Shown piece by piece: positions 26,443 through 35,110 of a stretch of DNA of 64,000 nt. How positions within the stretch are numbered: the first letter of the stretch is position 1; the number at the start of each line of letters is the position of its first letter. The translations under genes were made by a program, and so were the position numbers. The stretch spans positions 148,561 through 212,560 of the forward strand of contig JADJPL010000012.1 in assembly GCA_016713275.1 (NCBI GenBank). The letters are read 5' to 3'. Below the pieces are notes generated by a model, which worked only from the letters and a program-made list of their open reading frames with translations, made no database searches and was not told the origin of the DNA. Source of the DNA: Haliscomenobacter sp. (lineage in GTDB: Bacteria; Bacteroidota; Bacteroidia; Chitinophagales; Saprospiraceae).

Positions 26443-29400
26443 ATGGGAAAAGGTTCACTTTGCAAATTGCTTTTTACTTTTCTCCTTTTGGCCGGATGTT
26501 CTGCACTCCTGGCTCAGGGAGTAGTGATTACCGGCGTCGTCACGGACGGCGAGTTTGCCACCCCGCTACCTGGGGTGAACATTGAAGTCAAAGGAAAAGG
26601 CGTTGGAACGCTGACGGATGAGAACGGAGGGTTTTCCCTGACCGCCGAGCCTGCCGACGTGCTCGTATTCAGTTTCATCGGGTATGCGACGGTTGAAATC
26701 GCGGTGAACGAACAGCGGATCATCAACCTGGCCCTATTCCCCGAAGCGACGAAGCTCGGCGAAGTGGTGGTGGTCGGTTACGGCACCCAGTCGCGCGCCA
26801 ACGTCAGCAGCGCTATTAGCAAGCTCGACAAGGAGGTTTTGAAAAGCGCGCCGCGCTCCAACGTCGGTTCTGCGCTGCAAGGCTCGGTTTCCGGCTTGCG
26901 GGTCATCAACAACTCCGGTACGCCGGGGGCTGCTCCATCTATTTTGCTTCGTGGCGGGGCTTCCATCAACAGCCCGGGCTCGCCTCTGGTGGTGATCGAC
27001 GGGATCATCCGCACGTACAATGACATTTCGCCCGACGATATCGAATCCATCGAGCTGCTTAAAGACGCCGCCGCCACTGCGATTTACGGCGCACGGGCCA
27101 ACAACGGGGTTATTCTGATCACTACCAAACAGGCAAAAACCGGAACGGCCCAGGTCTCTTATAAGTACGTTCGCGGCGTCAATACCGATCGCAAAGACTA
27201 CGAATACCTCAACGCCAAGGACTTTATCTACTACTCCCGTCTGGGACACCTCAACTCCCAGCGCACCCTGGCGCAGGTCAACTCCCAGCGGGGCTTCGGC
27301 TTATCCACCAACGCCGCCGACCTGGCCTCGTTCGATATCCGCAAGTACGACGCCTCTACCGCCCCGCTCCTCCAGGTGGGATGGGACACCATCGCCGACC
27401 CGTACGGCGGCACCATCATTTTTAAAGACCACAGTGGGGAAGTGAAGGATATTATTTTCCGGAATTCCAATACCAACGACCATTTCGTCAACGTCACCGG
27501 CGGGAACGACCGGGGCAAATACTACGCCAGCTTTAACTACTACGACGAAAGCGGGATCATCGTCGGCTCGGATTATAAACGCTATACCGGAAACATCAAC
27601 GGATCATACAAAGTAAGTTCCAAACTGGAGGTCGGCACCGCCGCGTCGTTTTCCACCTCGTCCCAATACGGCGTCATCTCCTCCGAGGTCAATACCTTGT
27701 ACCGGAATATCGCCATCTGGCCTACGTTCAACCCCTGGCTGGACTCCCTCAAGACCAAGCCCAACCCGGGGAACGGGAACGCCGACGGAAACCCGCTCTA
27801 CTGGCTGGACAAGACGGTGCGCCGAAACGAAATCAACCGCATCACCGGCAACGCCTCGGTCAAGTATGACATCCTGAAAGGATTGTACGCCAAAGTAGCC
27901 GGCAGCGTTTACCTGGCCGAAAGTATCAACGAATCGTTTACCAAAGCGACCCAAACGTATTCGCAGATTTTCGCCAATCCGCAGGTGTTTACGACCACCC
28001 GGCCCGCTTCCTGGGCCTTCTCAAGGGAATTCCAGACCCAGTTCAACGGATTGCTGAACTATTCCGGAACCATTGCCAGCAAACACAACATCGACGCGAT
28101 GATCGGGGCTGAGTATTTCGACGAAAAAGGTCTGGGGTCTCAGGTTTCCGGTACCGGAGCGCCAACCGACGATATTCCTACCGTCAACGCTTCTACCTTA
28201 TTTGCTGCCGGAAGCAACTTCAGTTCCAAATCCGAATACCGGATCATCTCCAATTTTGGACGGATCAATTACAACTTCGACCGCAGGTATCTGATCTCGC
28301 TGGTGCAACGTATGGACGGGATCTCCAGCCTTGCCGAAGACAACCGCTGGGGCTTTTTCCCGGGGATGTCTGCCGGATGGAATATCCACAACGAACCGTT
28401 CTTTAGCTCCAGCGCCATCTCGAACACGCTGTCCACCATCAAGCCGCGCATCAGCTACGGCGTCAACGGAAACGTTGCCGGTATCGGCAGCTACGAGGTA
28501 CAGGGCGCCTACGGCGCTCAGGGCAACTACAACGGCAGCCTTGGATTCCTCAATACCGGCGTCATCAACGGCGGCTTGCGCTGGGAAAAGAGTAAAACCC
28601 TCGACATCGGTCTCGACCTGGGGTTGTTTAGAGACCGCATCTCCCTGATCTTCGACTATTTCAACCGCGAAACCAGCGACTTGCTTACCAACCTCACCCT
28701 GCCCAGCTACACCGGCTTCTCTTCGATCCGCACCAACCTGGGCACCTTCCAGAACCAGGGCCTTGAATTCGCCGTCAACGCCAACGTCCTCCGCACCCAA
28801 AGCGGGCTGTCGCTCGACGTGAGCGCCAACCTGTCTAAAATCTCCAATAAAATCCTGGAACTACCCTTCAACGGCAACGAAAACAACCGCCAGGGAGGAT
28901 TCCAGGTCTACGATCCCGCCCAGGGCAAAGTGATCTGGGTAACCGGCCTGCAGGAAGGCCAAACCCTGGGCGAAGTATACGCCTTTAAACAAGTCTCCAT
29001 CTTCCAGACGGCGGAAGAGGTGCTCCGCATCGCGGGCCGCCGCTACGACGCCGTGGCCAACATCACCGGCCCCGAGCTCGCCTTTGGCGCAGGGAAAATC
29101 ACGCCGGGCGACGTGAACTTGGAAGACGTAGACCAAAACGATACCATCGATTCCCGCGACCAGGTCTATATCGGCAACATCAACCCCAAGATCTTTGGCG
29201 GATTTTCCACTACCCTTTCCTTCAAAGGGTTCCGTTTGTACTCCCGCTTTGATTTTGCCGCCGGTCATGTCCTGTACAACGACCTGATGACCCGGACTCT
29301 GGGCAACTATCAGGGGACGTTCAACAACCTCGACCTGATCAAACGCGGATTTTCGGGCGACAATTCCAATACCGACATCCTGAAAGTGTACTGGGCCGAC

Positions 29401-29721
29401 CAGGTAGGCGCCCCCAACGGCAAGAAAAACCTCACCCGCGCCAACAACGCGAACTCGGTGCTGCAAAGCAACAACTCTTATTACTACGAAAAAGGAGACT
29501 ACATCGCCTGCCGGGAAATCACGCTTTCCTACGAGTTCAACCGCAGCCTGCTGGCCAAAACCAAATTCCTGTCGCAGCTGACGGCCTACGTCAACGCCAA
29601 CAACCTGTTCTACCTCACCAAGTTCTCCGGAAATTCTCCCGAGCCTAAATCGAACGGGATTTTCGCCGGTAACTACCCAACTCCAAGATCCTTTGTTTTT
29701 GGGGTGCAGGCATCCTTTTAA
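26443..29721 (+). CDS. SusC-like TonB-dependent outer-membrane transporter
   Basis: From ATG 26443 (MGKGSLCKLLFTFLLLAG) the protein is 1092 residues, normal for SusC. Signal peptide, then the carboxypeptidase-like regulatory domain (GVVTDGEFATPLPGVNIEV, DENGGFSLTA, FSFIGYATVEI). Then a TonB-box-like GEVVVVGYGTQ, plug (APSILLRGGASINSPGSPLV, DIESIELLKDAAATAIYGAR) and a 22-strand barrel ending in PRSFVFGVQASF. It imports glycan oligomers across the outer membrane with its SusD lid. It is the first gene of the operon, and the following enzymes point to sialylated oligosaccharides as substrate. An ATG 51 bases upstream was rejected because it overlaps the operator and leader. Confidence 0.95.
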   Translation: MGKGSLCKLLFTFLLLAGCSALLAQGVVITGVVTDGEFATPLPGVNIEVKGKGVGTLTDENGGFSLTAEPADVLVFSFIGYATVEIAVNEQRIINLALFPEATKLGEVVVVGYGTQSRANVSSAISKLDKEVLKSAPRSNVGSALQGSVSGLRVINNSGTPGAAPSILLRGGASINSPGSPLVVIDGIIRTYNDISPDDIESIELLKDAAATAIYGARANNGVILITTKQAKTGTAQVSYKYVRGVNTDRKDYEYLNAKDFIYYSRLGHLNSQRTLAQVNSQRGFGLSTNAADLASFDIRKYDASTAPLLQVGWDTIADPYGGTIIFKDHSGEVKDIIFRNSNTNDHFVNVTGGNDRGKYYASFNYYDESGIIVGSDYKRYTGNINGSYKVSSKLEVGTAASFSTSSQYGVISSEVNTLYRNIAIWPTFNPWLDSLKTKPNPGNGNADGNPLYWLDKTVRRNEINRITGNASVKYDILKGLYAKVAGSVYLAESINESFTKATQTYSQIFANPQVFTTTRPASWAFSREFQTQFNGLLNYSGTIASKHNIDAMIGAEYFDEKGLGSQVSGTGAPTDDIPTVNASTLFAAGSNFSSKSEYRIISNFGRINYNFDRRYLISLVQRMDGISSLAEDNRWGFFPGMSAGWNIHNEPFFSSSAISNTLSTIKPRISYGVNGNVAGIGSYEVQGAYGAQGNYNGSLGFLNTGVINGGLRWEKSKTLDIGLDLGLFRDRISLIFDYFNRETSDLLTNLTLPSYTGFSSIRTNLGTFQNQGLEFAVNANVLRTQSGLSLDVSANLSKISNKILELPFNGNENNRQGGFQVYDPAQGKVIWVTGLQEGQTLGEVYAFKQVSIFQTAEEVLRIAGRRYDAVANITGPELAFGAGKITPGDVNLEDVDQNDTIDSRDQVYIGNINPKIFGGFSTTLSFKGFRLYSRFDFAAGHVLYNDLMTRTLGNYQGTFNNLDLIKRGFSGDNSNTDILKVYWADQVGAPNGKKNLTRANNANSVLQSNNSYYYEKGDYIACREITLSYEFNRSLLAKTKFLSQLTAYVNANNLFYLTKFSGNSPEPKSNGIFAGNYPTPRSFVFGVQASF

Positions 29722-29745
29722 TTCAATACTTAAACAACCGAGATC

Positions 29746-31287
29746 ATGAAACATAGCATAAACTATTTCCTGATGATGGCCGTTCTGGTGGGCATCCTGG
29801 GCTCCTGCAACGACGAGCTGGATTTAAAGCCCATCAGCAGCATCAGCGACGCCAACTACTGGCAAACACCCGACCAGTTTGACGCCTTTGTGTCGGGCAT
29901 CCATGCCCGGTTCAGAAGCCATGTCGGGGTGCTCCAATACCTGGGCGAGATGCGGTCGGACATCTATGGCACCGAGCCGGGATCGGCTGGTACCTTCTCC
30001 GGAGAAGCCACCCAGGGCGTCGAGCGCTTGTGGCTCCAAACCCTGGATATGGACAACCCCGGCGTCAGCAACTTCGGTGGGTTTTACAGCAATATTGTGC
30101 AACTCAACCTGCTGATCGACAAGCTCAACAATTCGACCATCGTCACCACCGCCAATAAAAATTATTACCTCGGGATTGCCTACGGGATGCGGGCGTTCTA
30201 CTACTTTCAGATGGTTCGTACCTGGGGCGACGTCGTTATCCAAACCGAACCGATCGCTTCCTTCGACATTTCCAATTTGTCCAAAGACGCTGCCCCGGCG
30301 GCGGACGTGCTGAACCTGGTCAAAGCCGATATCGAAAGTTCCCTTTCCAGTTTTGGCAGCGATTATTCGTTCCGCACCTCCAAGTCGTACTGGTCCAAAG
30401 CGGCTACCCAGATGCTGAAAGCCGAGTTTTACCTTTGGTCGGCCAACCGGGCCGGCGGAACTGCCGATGCGACTACTGCCCTTACCGCCCTGAACGACAT
30501 TCAAACCAATATTCCTGCGCTGGCTTTGCGCCCTACCTTCTCCAGCGTGTTTGCTGCGGGGGCGGCGAACAAAGGCAACAGCGAAATCATCCTCTCGGTA
30601 CGGTATTTGCTCAACGAAAGCACCATGCCGTTTGCTGGCACGTTCTTCCCTCAAACGGCATTATTGGCCAACTACTACGATTCGGTAGGCAACCGCAAAT
30701 TCGACGTGGCCAAAGACAACTGGGGCGGTCTGCTCCGGGCGCCGGTAAAATCGTCTACGTTCCGCAAATTCAATGACCTCGACAGCCGGAAATGGTTCTC
30801 GATCCAGGGCGCCTATACAAGCCCTTCGGCCGGTACCTTCGTCATGGCCGGTTGTTTTGTGAAAAAATACGAGGGCGAGCAGGAAGCCGGCGTGCGCCGG
30901 TTTACCAATGATTATCCGATTTATCGTTTTGCCGACTTGTTGCTGCTCAAAGCCGAAGCCAAAGTCATTTTGGGGCAAGATCCCGCTGCGGAGATCAACC
31001 TCGTCCGGGCCAGAGCTTTTGGGGCAAACTACAACGCCTCCGTTCACGGCTACCCCAATCAAGCCATCGACGCCACGCCGAAAGATGCCATCCTGCAGGA
31101 ACGGCTCTATGAGTTTGTGTTCGAAGGCAAACGCTGGCTCGACCTGAGGCGGTTTGGCGACCAGTTTGTCTATAAGTATACCAGCGTATTGCCGGCGGAA
31201 TCCTACAAACTCCTCTGGCCCATCGACCGCAACTCCCTGACCAACAACAGGGCGTTGAAACAGAATCCGGGGTATCCTTCGTTCTAG
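29746..31287 (+). CDS. SusD/RagB-family surface glycan-binding lipoprotein
   Basis: 513 residues, 24 bases after susC. Lipoprotein signal MMAVLVGILGSC (lipidated Cys ~21). SusD features are the helical TPR-like part (YLGIAYGMRAFYYFQMVRTW) and the C-terminal RagB signature FEGKRWLDLRRFG, ending ALKQNPGYPSF. It forms the lid of the SusC channel and captures substrate at the cell surface. Its TAG stop lies within the first bases of the 198-base MITE copy B. Confidence 0.95.
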   Translation: MKHSINYFLMMAVLVGILGSCNDELDLKPISSISDANYWQTPDQFDAFVSGIHARFRSHVGVLQYLGEMRSDIYGTEPGSAGTFSGEATQGVERLWLQTLDMDNPGVSNFGGFYSNIVQLNLLIDKLNNSTIVTTANKNYYLGIAYGMRAFYYFQMVRTWGDVVIQTEPIASFDISNLSKDAAPAADVLNLVKADIESSLSSFGSDYSFRTSKSYWSKAATQMLKAEFYLWSANRAGGTADATTALTALNDIQTNIPALALRPTFSSVFAAGAANKGNSEIILSVRYLLNESTMPFAGTFFPQTALLANYYDSVGNRKFDVAKDNWGGLLRAPVKSSTFRKFNDLDSRKWFSIQGAYTSPSAGTFVMAGCFVKKYEGEQEAGVRRFTNDYPIYRFADLLLLKAEAKVILGQDPAAEINLVRARAFGANYNASVHGYPNQAIDATPKDAILQERLYEFVFEGKRWLDLRRFGDQFVYKYTSVLPAESYKLLWPIDRNSLTNNRALKQNPGYPSF

Positions 31288-31482
31288 AAGCTATCTCAAA
31301 ACCCTTTCCAGGGTGTGGGGTATTCCTTAACCCCAGGGCTCGCAAAGGCTGACGAAGCACTTTCCCCCTTTGAAGGGGGTTAGGGGGATGAAACTTCCGG
31401 GAAGCTGTGAAATGGTTTCATCCCCCCGCCCCCCTTCAAAGGGGGAGAACGCCATATTCTTGAAGTTTTGAGATGGCTTCTA
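31285..31482 (+). repeat. MITE-like element, short form, copy B (empty site for the inner MITE)
   Basis: 198 bases from tagaagctatctcaaaac to gttttgagatggcttcta. The interior, CCCCCTTTGAAGGGGG / GGGGATGAAACTTCC ... GGTTTCATCCCC / CCCCCTTCAAAGGGGG, can fold into one long hairpin. It matches the outer part of copies A and C but lacks their ~330-base insert, so it shows the target before insertion. It sits between susD and the lyase gene, and the leading TAG is the stop codon of susD. Confidence 0.85.
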
Positions 31483-31518
31483 ATCATTTTACTTTTGAGC
31501 TATTTATCCCGACATCGC

Positions 31519-32445
31519 ATGCGTATAGAACATATTGTAGGATTGGTTGCTGCGCCGTTTACGCCCATGGATCCCTCCGGGAAACTGAACCTGTCGGTCA
31601 TTTCCCGGTACTTCGACCTGCTGCGATCCAATGGCGTAAATGGCGCTTTTATTTGCGGGTCGACCGGAGAAGGGGTATCTCTGACCACGCGGGAGCGAAT
31701 GTTGGTTGCGGAGGCTTGGGCAGCGGCAGCAAAAGACGCTCCGGACTTCAAAATCATGACGCTTCTGGGAGGTACTTCCCTGGCCGAATGCACCGACCTG
31801 GCCCTCCATGCCCAGAGTCTGGGATTCTACGGGGTATCGTTTACGGCCCCGTATTATTTCAAACCGCCAGATGTGCAAGCTCTCGCCGATTCCTGCGCGG
31901 CCATTGCCGAAGCGGTTCCGGATACCCGGTTTTATTACTACCATATCCCCGTTTTAACCGGGGTGTATTTTTCCATGCTCCCGTTGCTGAAAGCGATCGA
32001 CGGGAATCTTCCCAATTTTGCCGGGATCAAGTACACCCATGAGGATTTCATGGACTATCTTTCCTGCCTTCATTTTCAGGACGGCAAGTACGATTTGCTG
32101 TGGGGGAGGGACGAGAACTGGGTGGCCGCTCTAGCCTTGGGGGCAAAAGGCGCGGTGGGAAGCACCTTTAACTACGCCGCTCCTCTGTATCACCGGATGA
32201 CCGAAGCCTTTCAACGAGGCGATCTGGAACAAGCCCGCCGGCTACAACAACAATCGATCGACATGATCCGTCTGCTCGGGAAATACGGCGGGATCTCTAC
32301 GGGAAAAGCGTTCATGAAGGTTCTGGGATTGGATTGCGGCGCATTCCGGTTGCCTGTTAAAAACATGCCGGATGACCAATTTAAACGATTTGAAGAAGAT
32401 GTGGAAAACCTTGGCTTCCGGGACTATTGCTCCCGGCTACCCTGA
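31519..32445 (+). CDS. nanA: N-acetylneuraminate lyase
   Basis: From ATG 31519 (MRIEHIVGLVAAPFTPMD) the protein is 308 residues. It has the DHDPS/NAL TIM barrel with FICGSTGEGVSLT (carboxylate-binding GSTGE), FYYYHIPVLTGV (Tyr ~137, YxYHxP typical of sialic-acid lyase) and AGIKYTHEDFMDY (Schiff-base Lys ~165). It splits Neu5Ac into ManNAc and pyruvate in the cytoplasm. The NAL subgroup fits the neighbours (sialidase, epimerase, symporter). The frame open from 31468 runs out of MITE copy B and is not the start. Confidence 0.93.
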   Translation: MRIEHIVGLVAAPFTPMDPSGKLNLSVISRYFDLLRSNGVNGAFICGSTGEGVSLTTRERMLVAEAWAAAAKDAPDFKIMTLLGGTSLAECTDLALHAQSLGFYGVSFTAPYYFKPPDVQALADSCAAIAEAVPDTRFYYYHIPVLTGVYFSMLPLLKAIDGNLPNFAGIKYTHEDFMDYLSCLHFQDGKYDLLWGRDENWVAALALGAKGAVGSTFNYAAPLYHRMTEAFQRGDLEQARRLQQQSIDMIRLLGKYGGISTGKAFMKVLGLDCGAFRLPVKNMPDDQFKRFEEDVENLGFRDYCSRLP

Positions 32446-32449
32446 CTTT

Positions 32450-35110
32450 GTGAAACGCAGGCGCTTGCCGGGTTGGCGAGGGTTCCTTTTCCTTGGTTTG
32501 CTGGCCCTTATACCAAGCCCAGGTTCAGCACAGAAGTCCAAACCCATGAATTCCATCCAATGGAGTGTGGGAGGCGAATTACCTCCCGACCCCGCCGGTA
32601 AGCCCGCTATCGGCCTTGCCGGTCCGGTTACCGGCGTCCACAACGGCGTATTATTGGTCGCCGGCGGCGCCAATTTTCCGGAAGGCATGCCCTGGGATGG
32701 CGGTAAAAAAGCCTACCCCAAGGATGGGTTTGTATTTCGTAGAGAAGCCTCCGGCAACCTGTCCCTGCGCTCCCGGTTTCAGCTCTCCCAAGCGGTTGCT
32801 TACCCTGCCGTATGCAGTTCGCCCAAAGGGGTGATCGCTGCTGGCGGGGAAAACGAAACCGGACTGCTGTCCTCCGTCTTTTTATACTCCTGGGGAGAAT
32901 CCAAAGGAAGCGTGGTTGCTACGCCGCTTCCCGGCCTGCCCCAACCCTTAACCGCCGCCGCCGCTGTGGTCCATGGGAATACCGTCTACCTGGCTGGGGG
33001 GCAGTCCCCCGCAGGGACGTCCGATGCCTTCTACGCCTTGGACCTGGACCGCCCCACCGCCGGATGGACTGCGCTCCCTCCTATACCCAAGCTGTCTTCG
33101 CATGCCGTATTTGCTGTTCAAAACAATGGTGAACGCCCCTGCCTCTATCTTATGGGAGGCCGGAAAGCCAACGAAGGCAGCATTAGCGACATCCATTCAT
33201 CGGTATATAGCTTCGACCTGAAAACAAAATCCTGGTCGGAGCGGTCGCCGTTGCCCTTTCCGCTATCAGCCGGGACGGGAACCGGCTATGGCGCGTCTTT
33301 CATTCTGCTTTTCAGCGGAGACAAAGGGGAGGTTTTTTCCGAATCCGAGCGGCTCATCGCTGCCATTAACCAGGAAACGGATACCCTTCAGCAGGCGCAG
33401 CTCAAAGCCCAGCGCAAAGCGCTAATGGAAACACACCCGGGCTTCAACAGGACCGTACTGCTCTATAATACCGTCACCGACGCTTGGACGGCCAGGGGAA
33501 CCCTTCCTTTCGACGGGCAGGTAACTACTTCGGCGGTTAAATGGGAAGACGAGGTCTACATTCCCAGCGGGGAAATCCGCGCCGGGGTGCGGACCCCGGA
33601 GATTCGCCGGGGCAAGGTAGACAGCCCGAAGTTTTTTTCCTGGCTGGATTACGGCGTCCTGATCGTTTACCTCTTGCTCATGGTAGGCATTGGGGTCTGG
33701 GCCTCGTCGCGCCAGGTCAGCACGAACGATTACTTCAAGGGCGGGCAACGCATCCCGGGGTGGGCAGCAGGGCTGAGCATTTACAGCACGCAGCTCAGCG
33801 CCATTACCTTTATGTCGATCCCCGCCAAAACCTATGCGACCAACTGGAACTACTTTTTCCTGCAGATGACGATCATTCTGATCATTCCCATCATCGCGCG
33901 GTATTTCATTCCTTTTTTCCGGAGGCTGGATATTACCTCCGCCTACGAATACCTGGAGAAACGTTTTGATTATGCCATACGCGCTATCGCTTCTCTGCTG
34001 TTTGTATTTCTCCAGGTGGGGCGGTTGTCTATTGTTTTGCTCCTTCCCAGCCTGGCGTTAACGCTGGTTACTGGCGTCGACGTCATGCTTTGCATCCTGC
34101 TCATGGGCTTGATCACGATCTTTTACACCATGAAAGGAGGGATCGAGGCGGTGATCTGGACGGATGTTACCCAAGCCATTATTCTGCTCGGCGGCGCTCT
34201 GGTGTGCGTGGCGCTCATGTTATTCCAGATCGGACAATCCCCGGCGGAAATCTGGGCTACCCTGCACCAAAACCAAAAGCTCGATATTTTTGACTTCCGC
34301 CTCACGATCAAGGAGCCCACCTTATGGGTCGTGCTCATCGGAGGGATTGCGATTAACGTAATCTCTTACGGCGCCGACCAGACGGTCGTTCAGCGTTACC
34401 TCACCACCAAAAACGAAGCGGCTGCCCGTAAAAGCCTCAAGTTAGGGGCCTGGATGGCGTTGCCTTCCGCCCTGATCTTCTTTTCCATCGGCACGTTGTT
34501 GTACCTGTTTTTCCGGCAGTTTCCCGAGAAGGCCAATTTCAGCCTGCAAAGCCAGGATGCTATTTTCCCGTGGTACATCGTGAGCAACTTGCCCCCGGGC
34601 ATTATCGGGCTGCTGATTGCGGCCATTTTTGCAGCCGCCATGTCTACCCTAAGCTCCAGTATGAACTCTATCACGACTGCCCTGACGACCGATTTTTACC
34701 GAAAATTTAATCCGCATAAGACGGAGCTGGCTTATCTGCGCCTGGCTCGTTGGATTACGCTGGGCGTGGGCATCATCGGGACCGGGTTTGCGCTGATCAT
34801 GTCCCAAAGCGGGATTTCTTCGCTGTGGGACCAGTTCAACACGATTCTGGGGTTGTTTACCGGCGGATTGGGGGGCTTGTTTGTTTTGGGTATTTTTACC
34901 CGGAAAGCCAATGCGACCGGGGCACTGGCCGGGATACTGGTCAGCGGAGTGGTTCAGTATTTCGTGAAAAACTTTACCGATATCAACCTGCTGATGTATG
35001 CGTTTACCGGATTGGTCAGCTGCGTGGTATTCGGATATGCCTTTAGCCTGCTCTTTGCCGGTGGCAAAAAGCAAACCGATGGGTTAACCATTTATAGTCA
35101 ACCAGTATGA
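32450..35110 (+). CDS. NanM-like mutarotase fused to a sodium/solute symporter
   Basis: Two parts. Residues ~30-385 form a Kelch-type beta-propeller like NanM (LLVAGGANFPEGMPWDGGKK, VYLAGGQSPAGTSDAFY, LYLMGGRKANEGS), preceded by a signal peptide (GFLFLGLLALIPSPGSAQ). From ~397 an SSS-family symporter with ~13 helices follows (WLDYGVLIVYLLLMVGIGVW, YFKGGQRIPGWAAGLSIYST, SAYEYLEKRFDYAIRAIASL, FYTMKGGIEAVIWTDVTQA). The propeller would convert alpha- to beta-Neu5Ac in the periplasm and pass it to the Na+-coupled carrier. I choose GTG 32450, 4 bases after the nanA stop, because it gives a clean signal peptide. An ATG at 32372 would overlap nanA by 74 bases. It overlaps the sialidase start by 4 bases (ATGA). 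Confidence 0.88.
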   Translation: MKRRRLPGWRGFLFLGLLALIPSPGSAQKSKPMNSIQWSVGGELPPDPAGKPAIGLAGPVTGVHNGVLLVAGGANFPEGMPWDGGKKAYPKDGFVFRREASGNLSLRSRFQLSQAVAYPAVCSSPKGVIAAGGENETGLLSSVFLYSWGESKGSVVATPLPGLPQPLTAAAAVVHGNTVYLAGGQSPAGTSDAFYALDLDRPTAGWTALPPIPKLSSHAVFAVQNNGERPCLYLMGGRKANEGSISDIHSSVYSFDLKTKSWSERSPLPFPLSAGTGTGYGASFILLFSGDKGEVFSESERLIAAINQETDTLQQAQLKAQRKALMETHPGFNRTVLLYNTVTDAWTARGTLPFDGQVTTSAVKWEDEVYIPSGEIRAGVRTPEIRRGKVDSPKFFSWLDYGVLIVYLLLMVGIGVWASSRQVSTNDYFKGGQRIPGWAAGLSIYSTQLSAITFMSIPAKTYATNWNYFFLQMTIILIIPIIARYFIPFFRRLDITSAYEYLEKRFDYAIRAIASLLFVFLQVGRLSIVLLLPSLALTLVTGVDVMLCILLMGLITIFYTMKGGIEAVIWTDVTQAIILLGGALVCVALMLFQIGQSPAEIWATLHQNQKLDIFDFRLTIKEPTLWVVLIGGIAINVISYGADQTVVQRYLTTKNEAAARKSLKLGAWMALPSALIFFSIGTLLYLFFRQFPEKANFSLQSQDAIFPWYIVSNLPPGIIGLLIAAIFAAAMSTLSSSMNSITTALTTDFYRKFNPHKTELAYLRLARWITLGVGIIGTGFALIMSQSGISSLWDQFNTILGLFTGGLGGLFVLGIFTRKANATGALAGILVSGVVQYFVKNFTDINLLMYAFTGLVSCVVFGYAFSLLFAGGKKQTDGLTIYSQPV

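Noticed and set aside
31468..31518. Upstream start for nanA at 31468
   Set aside because: The extra codons lie in the MITE end and its flank, and the lyase family begins at the MRIEHIVGL start.
32372..32449. ATG 32372 as start of the symporter fusion
   Set aside because: It would overlap nanA by 74 bases and bury the signal peptide. GTG 32450 fits both.
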